DNA from: Sternotherus odoratus
Taxonomy: Eukaryota > Chordata > Testudines > Kinosternidae
DNA: 64,000 bases
NCBI GenBank assembly: GCA_032164245.1
Contig: JAVMKO010000001.1
Span: 169,003,434-169,067,433 of the forward strand
Direction of reading: 5' to 3'
Within the stretch, counting starts at the first letter, position 1, and every line of letters starts with the position of its first letter. Position numbers and translations under genes: made by a program. Below the pieces are notes generated by a model. It had not been told where the DNA came from. It worked only from the letters and a program-made list of their open reading frames with translations, and did not search any database. Positions 47,782-59,247 of this stretch are shown here, piece by piece.

Positions 47782-48077
47782 AGGGATGTCTTCACTACCT
47801 GCCGAATCGGTGGGTAGTGATCGATCTAGTGGTGATCGATTTATTGCGTCTCATCAAGACGTGATAAATCAATCGTCAAAGGCACTCCAGTCAACTGCGG
47901 AACTCCAGCTCGCCAAAAGGTACATGGCAGAGTCGATGGGGGAGCCCGCTGCCAACCGCTGCCGCCATGAGGAAGGCAGGTAAATTGGCCTAAGATGCGC
48001 CGACTTCAGCTACGTTATTCACATAGCTGAAGTTGCGTATCTTAGGTCGACCCTCCCCCTACTGTAGACCAGCGCAT
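47782..48077 (+). mobile_element. MITE with internal hairpin, copy 2
   Basis: Same order as 5624-5915: gggatgtcttcactacctgc, tgatcgatttattgcgtctc, and the hairpin acttcagctacgttattcac...agctgaagt (48003-48033). About 296 bp. Confidence 0.7.
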
Positions 48078-48859
48078 AGTGGAGAGACAAGGCACTGTCA
48101 TTTTAACCCTGATGCAGCTAGTACAGATCAACTCCAGGTGAGGGTATAGGGTTGACCTAGGCTAGCTACACTTACAGCAACTCAATGTAAAAAACACACC
48201 TCTTCTGCAATGAAGACGAAGCATAGCTCTTTATATGAACACCCACCAATCTCAGTAGGTGATACACTGCCTGAAGGCTCTGCTTCACACTGCCACTGGT
48301 GAAGCATGTAACCGGAATTAAGCTTTACAGTCCTCAAGAGACTGCACTATTGTGTGCCAGAGGTAAAGAACAGGAAGGACTGAGGTGCACCAATGCCCTC
48401 AAAGTTTAAAATGTTCTGTCCTGCAAACAGTCTAATTTAATACCACGAGGCTCCTTAGAAATGTGTGTACCCTAAATAAAGAAACAAAATGAAAGAAAAA
48501 GGTTCACCATTTTCCAACCAGTTCGCATACTGAATACACACACCACCTGATGGCAAGAAACAAGCCCCACAGAATACACTTAAAGGATGTCTGCTCCACA
48601 GTTGGGAAGTATGATTGCAGCATGTGTAGGCATACTTGAGCTGGCTCTGATCTAGCTAGATCAAAGCTAGCTAGAGTAACTATAGACACCTTTAGAAAAA
48701 TTCTACAAGAAATTCAATTCAGAAGTCCTGTTTGAATTGCTTGTCTATGTTAAAGTTAAAGCCTGTTTTCTCTCTGGGTAGAGGTAGCCCCAGATAGCAT
48801 AGTGTGCGGGAGGGTAGCTACTGTCCACAGATATCTGGCACTGATTCTAACCAGACTGT
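48078..48859. other. CRYAA upstream flank
   Basis: No repeat or gene recognised in this 780 bp. It may include distal lens control sequence. Confidence 0.4.
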
Positions 48860-49076
48860 CATTCTCAGGTCAGCCTCTGCATTTCTGCTGACCAGATTGC
48901 CTTCCTCATGAGCTCATGTCTTTCCAGAGAAATCCCACTAATGCCTTTATTCTATGAAAGTCGTATATAAAGAGGGAGGCTTCCTGAGTCTCCACTGTGC
49001 AGTCCAGCAAAGACATCACTGTCCCCAGAGACTGCACTGTCTTCTCTCTACCGTCGAACTTGCAGAAGCAGAAAAC
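48860..49076 (+). promoter_or_regulatory. CRYAA: CRYAA promoter, TATA box, candidate MAF element and 5' UTR
   Basis: TATATAAA lies at 48964-48971, placing the start near 48995. About 100-130 bp upstream of that, GGTCAGC (48868-48874) and GCTGACC (48887-48893) form an inverted repeat; TGCTGACC at 48886-48893 matches half of a MARE. In chicken the lens enhancer alphaCE2, a large-MAF target, lies at a similar distance. The position and motif support the same role here; that is inference. Confidence 0.75.
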
Positions 49077-49265
49077 ATGGACATTACCATCCAGCACCCT
49101 TGGTTCAAACGAGCTCTTGGACCCTTATATCCAAGCCGTTTGTTTGACCAGTTTTTCGGAGAGGGTCTTTTCGATTATGATCTCCTGCCTTTGTTCTCTT
49201 CCACCATCAGCCCCTATTACAGGCACTCTCTCTTCCGCACCGTTCTGGAATCAGGCATTTCAGAG
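49077..49265 (+). CDS. CRYAA: CRYAA exon 1 coding part
   Basis: It encodes residues 1-63, ending LESGISE. The donor is GAG|GTAAGA. The ATG lies about 80 bp after the inferred transcription start and the reading matches avian and mammalian alpha-A crystallin. Confidence 0.97.
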
Positions 49266-51972
49266 GTAAGACTCCTTTACTGAATACAATTTACCTCTGC
49301 TGCCAATTCATTAAGAGTAACCACCACCTGCTAATTTCCTTGATTCAATTAGGCTATTTAATTTGGCACTGATGTGAACAGATGCAGGAAAACTAGCAGG
49401 TTTCCTGCAAAACACCAAAGCCCACCTGACCATCACAGGAAATCTTAGCAAAGAAAATCATTTTTTTCCCTTTAAGAAATAGATTTGACCTAGAGTTTTT
49501 TTACAATATTGTAAAATTTTCCCTTTATTACCCTGACAGCAGTTTGCCGTGTGCTGGGGGAAAACCAAAGCTTCCTCTGTCACATGAACATTCATAGTCG
49601 CTTACTTTTGTTGTGGACGGGACTCCAGGGATAAATTCAATCTTGAGCATGAACATTCTCCTTTCCTTTTTTTCACCATCTCATGACCTCTGTGTTTCAA
49701 TCCCACACTGCAAATTCCAAGAACAGTCCTTCAAAGGCTATATGCAAAATAAGCACTTTGTACATTGGGCTGTATTCAAAACAGTCAGATCTGATATGTC
49801 AAAGCGAGCACAGATGTTTGTGCTTTCTGCATTCTACTAACCTTCCCGAGGTTCCCTCCAAAAATCTAGCAGAAGCCCTGCAGAGCTAGAGCCGCAAGAA
49901 CTTTATTAGACTTACAAGCCAGTCCACAAAACTACAGATCACCCTTTCTGCCTGAATCCATGTCGCTTTGCAGAGAAAGTGTGGTTTAAAAGAGAGAGTA
50001 AAAAACAAAAGTTCTTGCTTAACAAAATAGGTGAAGATACATAACTGATATTATTTCACTGCTAGCTGCTGAGCACAATCCAAACGTCCAATGAATCTCT
50101 AAGGATAGATTCTGAAAAACAGTCTAGTGCTAGAGTGGCGCAATGAGAGCAATGTGAAGGGAGGCAAACTCAAGGAGCAATAAAGATGTCTTAGAATTCT
50201 CCCAGTCTTGCAATTACAGGGCCTTAGCCAAAGCACATTTCCATGAATGGAGAACCCTATTGACTTCACTGGGCTTTGGATCAGACCCATAACTATTCTC
50301 TAGTCTTCTTACATCACTTCTGAGACAATCATGCTCAGAGGGATGAGACTGAGGATTACTCTGTTTTTGAGTCAACAAATTATTGTTTTATTTTTGTTAC
50401 TACATTAATTGCAGGTGAGGTCTGACCGGGACAAGTTTATAATCCTGCTGGATGTAAAGCACTTCTCTCCCGAAGAACTGAGCGTGAAGATTATGGATGA
50501 CTTTGTGGAAATCCATGGCAAGCACAATGATAGACAGGTAAGCAGAAAAAGCATGCAGCTTTCGAGGGGAATTATCCTGCTCTTTTCTCTTTCTGACTCA
50601 GTTGGGGAAATAGAAGGGGGAAGGATAATGTTCTCTACTTTTTCCAGAATTATTTTCCAAGGTTAAACAAAGTCACTAAATGTAGGTTCCCGGCTCTGGC
50701 AAAAATCAAACCTGATTTTTTATAATAATGAGAAAATTTGTCTGTTGTTTATTTTCAATCATCTTGCTCCATAACAGTCAGATGACACCGTGCACTGTTC
50801 AGTAATAATGTACGACTAGAAAAAGAATGTTATTTGAAGCTGTCAAAGAATGCCTAAGTTTCCATAATCCAGGATTACATTTGGAAAGCCGAGTTTTCAT
50901 ATGTTGGGTTGGAGGAGAAGAGCAAAACAAAAAAAATCAAAACAAAAAAGGGCCTAAGGCTTGGAAACTGACCACATATGACATGGAAATTCAAGCGAGG
51001 ATTGAAGTATGAATAATACCAGTGGCAGGAGAGAGGCAGGGGCACAAACTCTTCTCATCCATGAATACATTTGCTGGGAAAACAAAACTTCAGAGCCCAA
51101 GCAGTATTTGTATTTGAGGCTACTTTGCCATAAAGGGAGAAAAAAGCCACTTTACTGTCAATCTTTCTTTTTACTTCTCATTCTTTCAGCCGACAGCATC
51201 AGAGGAGCCAGGATTATAGCCTCTTGTTTCATTCAACAATGGTTCCAACCAGGGCTTTGGAGCGGTGCTCTGGCTCCACTACAGCTCCAGGCAAAAACCT
51301 GCAGCTCCACTGCTCCGCGCTCCAGCTCCAGGCTCCGCTCCAAAGCCCTGGTTCCAACATACTGAAATACAGTCATTGATTTTCAGAGCACTGAGCACTA
51401 ACAACTACAACTGAAATAAATGGGAGCCGCAGGTGTTCAGCGCCAGTCACAGTCATGCCCAGTATCATGTGGTGAGGGCCAAATTCTGCTTTGATTGACA
51501 CCCTTCGTAGCTCAGTTGGCCTGAGGGTTGTTGCACAGGATATCAGCCAAGGCAGGATGTGTCCCTAATCAATTGTAGTGTAGCATAAAATGCGTGCACA
51601 TGCATAGCTGTGCCTGAGACACTGGTCTCATTCTGAGCCAAATGTGACCTTGAAACAGCTGACACTCTGGTGAGGTAGATTAAAAAATGCTACGGGGTGT
51701 GCCTCAAGTCACACCAGACACCGTTTCTGACTGAGTCATCTGTTCCCTCTGTCTGTTGTCAGGACGACCATGGCTACATTTCCCGCGAATTCCACCGCAG
51801 GTACCGCCTGCCTTCCAACGTGGACCAATCTGCCATCACCTGCTCCCTGTCTGCTGATGGCATGCTGACTTTCTCTGGCCCCAAAACCCAGTCCAACATG
51901 GACACCAGCTACAGTGAGAGACCCATTCCTGTATCCCGAGAGGAGAAGCTTGCCTCGGCTCCTTCTTCCTAG
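49077..51972 (+). CDS. CRYAA: CRYAA, alpha-A crystallin (whole gene, spliced)
   Basis: Alpha-A crystallin is the small heat-shock chaperone that keeps lens proteins soluble and forms large oligomers with alpha-B. Coding exons are 49077-49265, 50415-50537 and 51763-51972 (189+123+210 nt), giving 173 aa, the usual family length. The N-terminal domain starts [12 protein letters not shown]; the alpha-crystallin domain spans about 64-145; the C-terminal extension has the IPV motif at 159-161 and ends SAPSS. Arginines 12, 21, 49, 54 and 116, sites of human cataract mutations, are all present. Introns are 1149 and 1225 bp with GT/AG ends. In the zinc-binding region H100 and H107 are kept, with D at 102 where human has E. 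Confidence 0.98.
50415..50537 (+). CDS. CRYAA: CRYAA exon 2
   Basis: This 123-nt, phase-0 exon encodes residues 64-104, from VRSDRDKF to HGKHNDRQ. It holds the first strands of the alpha-crystallin domain, including [10 protein letters not shown]. Acceptor TTGCAG|GTG, donor CAG|GTAAGC. Confidence 0.97.
51250..51350 (+). mobile_element. 101-bp hAT MITE in CRYAA intron 2
   Basis: Terminal repeats CAGGGCTTTGGAGCGG and its exact complement. Exact 8-bp duplication GTTCCAAC at 51242-51249 and 51351-51358. Confidence 0.92.
51763..51972 (+). CDS. CRYAA: CRYAA exon 3 coding part
   Basis: It encodes residues 105-173 and the TAG stop. It starts [18 protein letters not shown] and carries R116, then the C-terminal extension with PIPVSREEK. 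Acceptor GTCAG|GAC. Confidence 0.97.
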   Translation, partial: DDHGYISREFHRRYRLPSNVDQSAITCSLSADGMLTFSGPKTQSNMDTSYSERPIPVSREEKLASAPSS

Positions 51973-52760
51973 GCTGATCCTGCTGATGAAGCATCCAGGC
52001 ATTTGTCACCGTTCGCAGGCCTCATTCACAGAATAATTACCTAGGTATCAGTGAATATCTAGAGGGGGTTATTTTTTGTTTTAAATTTTTCTTGGATGGC
52101 TGAGGGGCTGGGTGAGCAGCTAGTGAATTTTGAAGCTTAAGCCTAAACATTGTGATGTCAAATGATGTGAAATAAGTGTGCTGCCAAACGGATGTATTTC
52201 CTGCAAAGGTCTTTAAACTGTACTGGATTTGGTAACATCTACCAAATATGAATAAGTGCACAATTAACATTAGCTCCCAATACCACCATCATTAGCACAA
52301 GGTGTGTGCGGTGAAATGCGTGGCAGACCCGCTCTAGCCTAAAGAAATTAAAGTCAGAGCTAAGCCGATGACTGGGGAAAAACCCTGAGAGACTATGCAC
52401 TTGCAGTGAATGTGCCATGAGGTTCTTAGAACAAAAGTGAGAAAAACAGTGTATAATGTTTGGGAGTTGCAGCATTTTTTCAGCAAAGTCTTTACGTGTA
52501 TCTGTTTACACCACTGCAGTCATTATCTTCCTTTAGTGACAACTGATGCAAGGACAAGCCTGTCTTTCCAATGTCTTTGTAGACCCTTTGGGGAGTCCAT
52601 CATTGTGCTGAGGCTTCAAATCCCTACCGAGTGCTCCCCAGCCTGCATGTAGCACACCATCTTTCTTAATCTTGCTGTAATTCTAATATAGCTCCAACTG
52701 TTCTAATGATATCTGACCCACAATCTGAGAACTCAGTCAGTGGTAGTCAATAAAGAAAAT
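51973..52760 (+). terminator. CRYAA: CRYAA 3' UTR and polyadenylation signal
   Basis: The first clear AATAAA on the plus strand after the stop is at 52749-52754, followed by A-rich then GT-containing sequence. This gives a 3' UTR near 790 nt. No other feature was seen in the interval. Confidence 0.7.
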
Positions 52761-53500
52761 GTGAAACTAGCAATTGGCATTTTGCTTATTTATTTCCTTC
52801 CAAGGTCTTTGTAGTTAAAATGTCACACACTGTCTACCTCCCTCTGCTCAGAATACATGTTCACTCCAAACAGAAATATCAACAAAAGACCGGTTCTTAC
52901 ACTCTCCTCTTTTCCCCTATTAAAACCCTCAGCTATTAAATTCTGTTTCCTCAATAGAGATGACAATGAAGACCTTTTTAATTTAATAAAATATAGTGGA
53001 TAACATTCCAAAGCTTTGATTAAATATTGTTGTAAGCAAACATAGCTACGTTCCCTTTTAACTCTCCTCACAATTAAAATGCATTAGGTCAGCAGTTCTG
53101 TCAGCATACATATACCGCGAGTGGGATCCGGGTTGCAATCAGTTGGGGTATGTTTTGTTTAAAATGTACAGTGTCTGGATAAAAATCTATTATAACCGCT
53201 ATGTATTAAAAATCACAAATTCAGTGCACCAAGTACTTTGAGTTTTAAATGTGATATATTGGGTCTGAAAATCTGAGACCTGCAGCACCAGGTGAACCTT
53301 TATAGTGGAAAAATCAGGAATGGTTTTGCTCAAATATAGGGATAGTCCCTCCTAACTAGGGACAGTAGCTGTCAAGAGTCTACTTAGATATTAGATCTAT
53401 TATTGCTTGGTGGTAATATTCAAAGATCTATACACAACAAAGCAGACTCAAGAGTACATCAAGCACACGGTCCTCTGGGAAGATCATCCTTCTATTCCAA
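52761..53500. other. Intergenic after CRYAA
   Basis: No supported feature. Confidence 0.4.
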
Positions 53501-53810
53501 GGGTTCTCAAACTTCATTGCCTCATGACCCCCTTCTGACAACAAAAATTACCACATGACCCCAGGACAGGGTATCCAAGTATGAGCCTGCCCAAGCCCAG
53601 CTGCCCGGGTTGGGAGCCAAAACCAAAGCCCTACCGCTCTGGGTGCAGGAGAAGAATGGTAGAGAGAGGAGGGGGGCCAAAGCTGAAGCGCAATGGCTTC
53701 AGCCCTAGGCAAGTGGCCTGTAGCCCTGGGCCCTGCTACCCAGGGTTGAAGCTCTCGGACTTGGGCTTTGGTCCCAGGTCTCAGGAAGTCTAACACCCAC
53801 CCAGCATCTC
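53501..53810 (+). mobile_element. hAT element, right end missing
   Basis: Starts caagggttctcaaacttcat with ctcatgacccccttctgaca, a hAT start related to the 31630 element. GC-rich centre. No matching right terminal repeat. Confidence 0.65.
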
Positions 53811-54462
53811 CGAGGAGCATGTTGAATTTTGCTGGGTTTGCCCCCTATTTTAATTCACGGCCAAAATCTGTTCTTCAGATTACTTCAGTTACACTGAAAT
53901 AAAAGCAGAGTAACTCAACTGAACCCCCTGGCGTTGCTCTGGGTTTACATTGGTGTAAATGACAGCTGAATTGGGCCCGCTACACTAGCTTTGCGTCTGA
54001 CATGAGCTGAGCCAGCCCTCTCACAGAACTGCATGTCACGGTACAGCACACATTCAAGCTGATGATGTCTCTCTATACTGTCCCCACCTTCACAGGTGCC
54101 TAACTCACACTGGTGGCTGCAGAGTGGGAAGACTCAGGTGATAAAGGCAGAGGAAGAGGAGGAGGTAGCAGCGTGCCTGTGTGTGCCTGGCATAGTCCCA
54201 GGGTGGGCATAGTGTCACTGGCCTGATGGGTAGGGAGGAGATGTTGCATGTGTAGCCTGGCCCGAAGCAGCCTGAAATCTGCTGCCACTAAAGCCACCTG
54301 CTAAGCATCTGAGGCGAGAGGAACCACCTCCTTATACTGCCCTATGAACTGTGCCTGAGGTGAATCCCTTCCCCCGCAGCAGCCCAGGCCCCAGGCAGTG
54401 GAGGGAGGAGAGAAGCTAAGTCTGCCACCTAAAGCAGCACTGTGCTCAGTGCCTTAAAGGTA

Positions 54463-55111
54463 GGGTGACCAGACGTCCCGATTTTATCGAGACAGTCCCG
54501 ATTTTTCTCTGTCTGTCCCGGGTCCCGACCAGACTCTGGTCGGGATGCATTTTGTCCCGATTTTGGGAATTTGCAGATGAGCCCTGCTCACGCAGGGCTC
54601 ATGAAGGCAGCACGGCTCCGCCCACTGCCCCAGGCAGCCATGTGCTGTCTCCATGAGCCCTGCTCAAGCAGGGCTCATCTCTAAAGTCCCGAATTCAGGA
54701 CAAAGAGTGCTACAAGAGTAGCTTGCTGCCCGCAGAGACAGTGACTTCCCAGCCCGCTCCTGTCCTCCCCCTCCTCCCCCGGCCGGCAGAGACAGGCGGG
54801 AGGGGGACCCTCCCGCCTCCCACAACCAGCGCCCGCAGGCAGAGGGGGCAAGGGGCCCAGCCCGTGGTTTCGGAGGGGGGGGGGTTGCCCCCGACCAGCG
54901 GCAGGGCTGCCTGGAGCATGGGGGGGGGCTTCTGCCCCCGACCCACGGTGGGGCTGTGCAGTGCCCGGAGCTGGGGGGGGGGGGAAGGTTGGTGCTCCCG
55001 ACCCACAGCAGGGCTTGCCCGGATGGGGGGGGGGTGTCTTGGTGCCCCTGACCCACGGTGGGGCTGTGCCTGGAGCTGGGAGGGGGGCTGGTGCCCTGAC
55101 CCGCAGAGGAG

Positions 55112-55152
<41 letters not shown>

Positions 55153-55200
55153 GGGGGGGGGTGTCCTGTGCCCCAGGGGAAGCTGGCCTGTGACGTGTTC
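54463..55200 (+). mobile_element. Composite GC-rich repeat starting with TAGGGTGACC end
   Basis: Begins tagggtgaccagacgtcccg like the MITE family above, then two 26-bp hairpins (54577-54602, 54653-54678) and ggtggggctgtgc-type minisatellite units, then (TG)19. Right boundary uncertain. Confidence 0.5.
55113..55150 (+). repeat. (TG)19 microsatellite
   Basis: Nineteen uninterrupted TG units. Confidence 0.95.
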
Positions 55201-57500
55201 ACAACTCATTCATGAGAGGACTTGTTACTCAAGCTGCCCTGCCAAATGGGAGCACAACAACTGCCTAGTCGCTGGTGTAACTAGTTGTGCAAATTTGTGT
55301 GAGCAGGTGAGCAGAGGCCAGGTTCCCTATTCCCACTCCAGCCACTCTGTGTGACTTCAGTGGTGGAAAGGGAGGTAATCTGCCAGCTGAGAATTCCCTC
55401 CATTGGAGAAGAGCTCTTTACTGATGTAAAGTGGTGTGGGCACTTCCTACACTGACTTCCCCCACCTCAGTGTTGGAGAAGGTGTGTCTGTGGTGACATT
55501 CTGCTGATTGTCTATAGGTGCAGGACCACCATAGCCAGCGGGTTGAAATTAGGATAGCCTCTAAGCAGTTCTAACTTATACCAGAGCTGGGGCTGGGATA
55601 GCCAGTGAAAGAGGTAGGTGTCACTGGCTCTCTTCCCAGCCCGCGCCAACTGTATCATGCTGGAGTAATGAATCTGTCAAACTGTTACTTCATGACTGTT
55701 GCAGCCTTTAAAAGTAATAGTCTTTTCATGCATCCACATACTACCAGTCACAATGACTCACTCATGATTTTTCAAATATCTGGTCCAAATGGCTAAATCC
55801 TATATCATTCAATCTTTCCCACCTAGAAGCATCTATTTCAATCTTTCTTTGGAGACAGTACAGCCCATAAAAGTTGGGGTTTATGTCCTCTAAAACTAAG
55901 AAGATCTCTTATACCTTACCTGAAGATCTTCTTAACCGACTACCAGTTGTAAAAGCTACCAATACACAATCTTGTAGACCTAAGTCAGAGAATCTTTTAA
56001 CCTTTATAATTTGATCTCCAGGTAAAGAGTAAAACACCACTCAATCAAATAGTATAGACATCTGACACCACAAATGAGCCAAGATCTCTGCTTTTACGTT
56101 AGGGATAGCTTTGAAAATCAGTAGATTGGCTTGGGTGCTTCTGCAATAGTTTATCTAATACTCTACAGCTTCACATCCAGCCTTTTGCTCTACCCAGAGT
56201 TAACACCTAAATGCTCACCCAGCAACTGGGATCTTACTCTTATGTCAGGCACAACATTTCAAATCTCCCATCCCCAGACTCAAATCTTCCAGGAACTCCA
56301 GAACACAGCCCCTGTTTGCCCTCCCTGTCTCTACCTCATCAACTCCGGGAGCTCTGGGTACATTGCAGTAACCCCAGCACCTGAACCACAAAACCATCTT
56401 TCCTCCTGTCCCATCACTATGAGAAATTCTATCCCCCTGCTCCATGCACTTAACCCAGAAAAGATAATTGTTTTCCCTCCTTGGTGTAAATGTTCTTTTA
56501 TTAGCTCTTGTCTCCCAGAGGACTCGGTCACAGTCTGTAATGCTGGAAACTGCTACTATTGTGGTTCCCCCAGAGTTGCTTGTGAAATTCATTTGTGAAC
56601 AGAGTCGTTAACTTTTTAAGGTCTAGTAGATCTTCAAAGTTTAAGTTTAGTAACTTAGCCAGGATTTCTTCTCTGAAGAGAAAGATCTGGGGACTTTATA
56701 CACCATGGACTGTTAGGTTTTATGGTCACATTTAGTTTTTTCCAACATTTGAGGGTTTTTTTTATAGGAATATATAGCTATGAGCAAGTGTTTTTATTTG
56801 GAATGGGTTTTCATTCATCCTGTTGTAGTGCATTTTTACCACCTTTTAACAGTACGTTGTAATTTCCATTTAGAGACTTCAACTCACTTGCCTATTTAGT
56901 ATAAATAGCTTTTACTTTCCCTCCACCTCTCCAAGAAAGTCACTGAAGCTTTAAATTCATGTCCTGGATAGGATAAGTTTCAACATTCCTTTGAGTAAAT
57001 GACTCTGCACAGTGGTGGGGACTGTTGGGTTTTGTAATCACATTTAACTTTCCAACATTTGAGCTTTCGCGCATAGTAGTATGGCAGTTTGGTGAGCAGT
57101 CTGTGCCTCCACAGAGCATGCTGCAGGTCCGGTCTATCAGCGGGATCTTTGTTCTTGGCCATTGTGGTCAGAATTTTTACAGCCAGGGTTAGGTTTTTCT
57201 CACAAGAAGAACTCTTTGTTTAGAGCACTTTTCTTCCATTTGGCGAGACGTCAAAGGCGTTTAGTGTTTCAGGCTTTGGGGATATGTCAGTGAGCATTCA
57301 TCAGCTTTGGAATCAGGCTCTACCCCTCTCTCAGGAGGCTTTGTTTTTGAATACATAGTTCATACTATCGAGGAAGCTGCAGAACCCACCGTGTTACTGG
57401 ACAGGATTATAGGGGTCCACAAGAGGCATTATATGCACCAGGAGAGGGACTAAGACCTCTGCTTGCTCATTTGAGGTGGTAGAGTTGGTCAGTGATTGTA
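55201..57500. other. Intergenic with an unassigned Cys-containing open frame
   Basis: A plus frame at 56131-56598 is open for 155 codons, rich in Ser, Pro and Cys, with a CPPCLY near residue 88 and several cysteine pairs near the end. I cannot assign it; a retroelement remnant is possible. An approximately 46-bp direct repeat occurs at about 56708 and 57017. No promoter or splice support. Confidence 0.3.
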
Positions 57501-57509
57501 AAAAGTTCT

Positions 57510-57860
57510 TCACAGATTCCAAGGCCAGAAGGCACCATTGTGATCATCTTGTCTGATCTCCTGTGTAGCACAGACCATAGAAACCACCTCAAGGTCATTC
57601 CTAGAGCAGGTCATTTAGAAAACATCCAATATTGATTTAAAAATTGTCAGTGATGGACAAAAAGGCAAGTGATGGTAAATTGTTCCAATGGTTAATTACT
57701 CTCACCGATAAAAATCTACACCTTATTTCCAGTCTGAATTTGTCTAGTTTCAACTTCCATTCTTCAGATCGTGTTATACTATGTTGTGCTAGATTGTTCT
57801 TGTGAACATTCATTTGAATTCCAAATGGCTGTGAAGTCTAAATCACTTATGTAACTCTTT
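57510..57860 (-). mobile_element. CR1/L3-like LINE 3' fragment
   Basis: gattccaaggccagaaggca, ccattgtgatcatcttgtct and gatctcctgtgtagcacag are antisense CR1-type 3' sequence. The Helitron-like element begins at its right edge. Confidence 0.75.
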
Positions 57861-57863
57861 TTA

Positions 57864-58637
57864 TCTATATATATAAAAGTCAAATGGTGTATGCGTGCGT
57901 GTATGTACGTTCCCTTACTCCTTCCACACCGTTTGAGCTAGAGACTTGAAATTTGGTAGTTATAGGCTTTAGGGTCCTAATCAGGGTAAGAATTGAAAAT
58001 TTTTCAAATCTCACCTCTTACACCCCCTAGGGGTGAAATTCTTTAAAGCCCATTCATATCAGCTGGGCAGCAGGTTAACACCTGCTGTTCTCTGTGACAT
58101 AGTTATGATGTAATAATACCCCCCTCCAACGGCCCCCCACTCGCTCAGCTCTCTCCCCCTCCCCCCTCCAACGCCCCCCCACTCACTCAGCTCTCTCCCC
58201 CCTCCAATGGCCCCCACACTCGCACAGCTCTCTCCCCCCTCCAACGGCCCCCCCACTTGCTCTGCTCTCCCCTCCCCCCACTCCAACGGCCCCACTCGCT
58301 CTGTTCTCTCACCCCTCCCCCCCACTCCAACAGCCCCCCCACTCACTCAGCTCTCTCCCCCCTCCCCCCTCCAACGGCCCCCGCACTCGCTCAGCTCTCT
58401 CCCCCCTCAGGTAAGAATCGAAAATTTTTAAAATCTCACCCCCCTCCCCCCTCCAATGGCCCCCGCACTCGCTCAGCTCTCTCTCCCCTCCCCCCACATC
58501 TAAATGCAAGAGAATGAAATTAATTAGACAAAATGAGACTTCTGAACAAAATTTGTATTAATAAAAAACCTTGTAGTCTTTTTACATCCCAGTTTCCAAT
58601 TACAAATACCCCGAGCAACGCCGGGTATTTTTGCTAG
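57864..58637 (+). mobile_element. Helitron-like non-autonomous element with minisatellite core
   Basis: Starts TCTATATATATAAAAGTC after A57863 and ends TTTTTGCTAG before T58638. The near-palindrome ATACCCCG...CGGGTAT at 58606-58628 lies 9 bp from the end. No target duplication. The centre (58120-58500) repeats a unit of about 38 bp with ccaacggcccccactcgctc. No Rep/helicase coding. Confidence 0.85.
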
Positions 58638-59112
58638 TATTTGATAAATCCTTTTTTTGGGGTGAGGGACTAGAACTGAAACAGTAATCCAGGTGATTTC
58701 CATGGTGGCATCATAATATTTTCACTATATTCTACCCCATTCATACATCCTGACATGTCTGTCTGCTTTTCTGATCAAGGCGGCATATTAAGCAGATGTT
58801 TTAACTGCCTGGCCTCCCAAGTGCTTATGAAATGTTCGATTCACCAGCGTTTATTTAGAATTTCTGTCATACTGCAGCAACCATGTCATGTGAAGAAGTG
58901 ATTCATTCCACAAGATGTCAGCCTTTCCCGTATTTCCAGCAAATGAGCTGAACTGTCGTAAGAAATTCCCCAGAATGTCAGTTTTTTCAATAAGCTCAAG
59001 GGGGGCTTGCAAACTGTGTCATAATGCAAACGCACAAAGGGACGGACTTAAAGTTGCATGGAAAACTAATATTGGCATGTCTTGATTTGACTGACTTTGC
59101 AACTCAGACTAC
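58638..59112. other. Intergenic, nothing recognised
   Basis: No supported feature. Confidence 0.4.
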
Positions 59113-59122
59113 ATAGATGTGG

Positions 59123-59237
59123 GAAGACTAACAAAAGTATTGAAGCATAAGCTTTCATGGGCTAATACCCACAGTCTTTAAGGTGCCACAGGACTCTGTC
59201 GCTTCTGCAGATCCAGACTAACACAGCTACCTCTCTG
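59123..59237 (-). mobile_element. Turtle tRNA-derived SINE with 10-bp target-site duplication
   Basis: Complement runs from the head (gctacctctctgat at 59224-59237) to a tail near 59123. Exact flanks ATAGATGTGG at 59113-59122 and 59238-59247. Confidence 0.88.
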
Positions 59238-59247
59238 ATAGATGTGG

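Noticed and set aside
49266..50414. Rodent-type alternative insert exon in CRYAA intron 1
   Set aside because: I saw no convincing in-frame exon with matching junctions in this intron.
54664..55209. Frames of 156-181 codons with Thr-His or Cys-Val runs
   Set aside because: Translation of a (TG)n tract and GC-rich minisatellite; no protein character.
58120..58500. CRISPR-like regular array
   Set aside because: Units are directly tandem with no distinct spacers, in vertebrate DNA and inside a Helitron-like element; it is a minisatellite.
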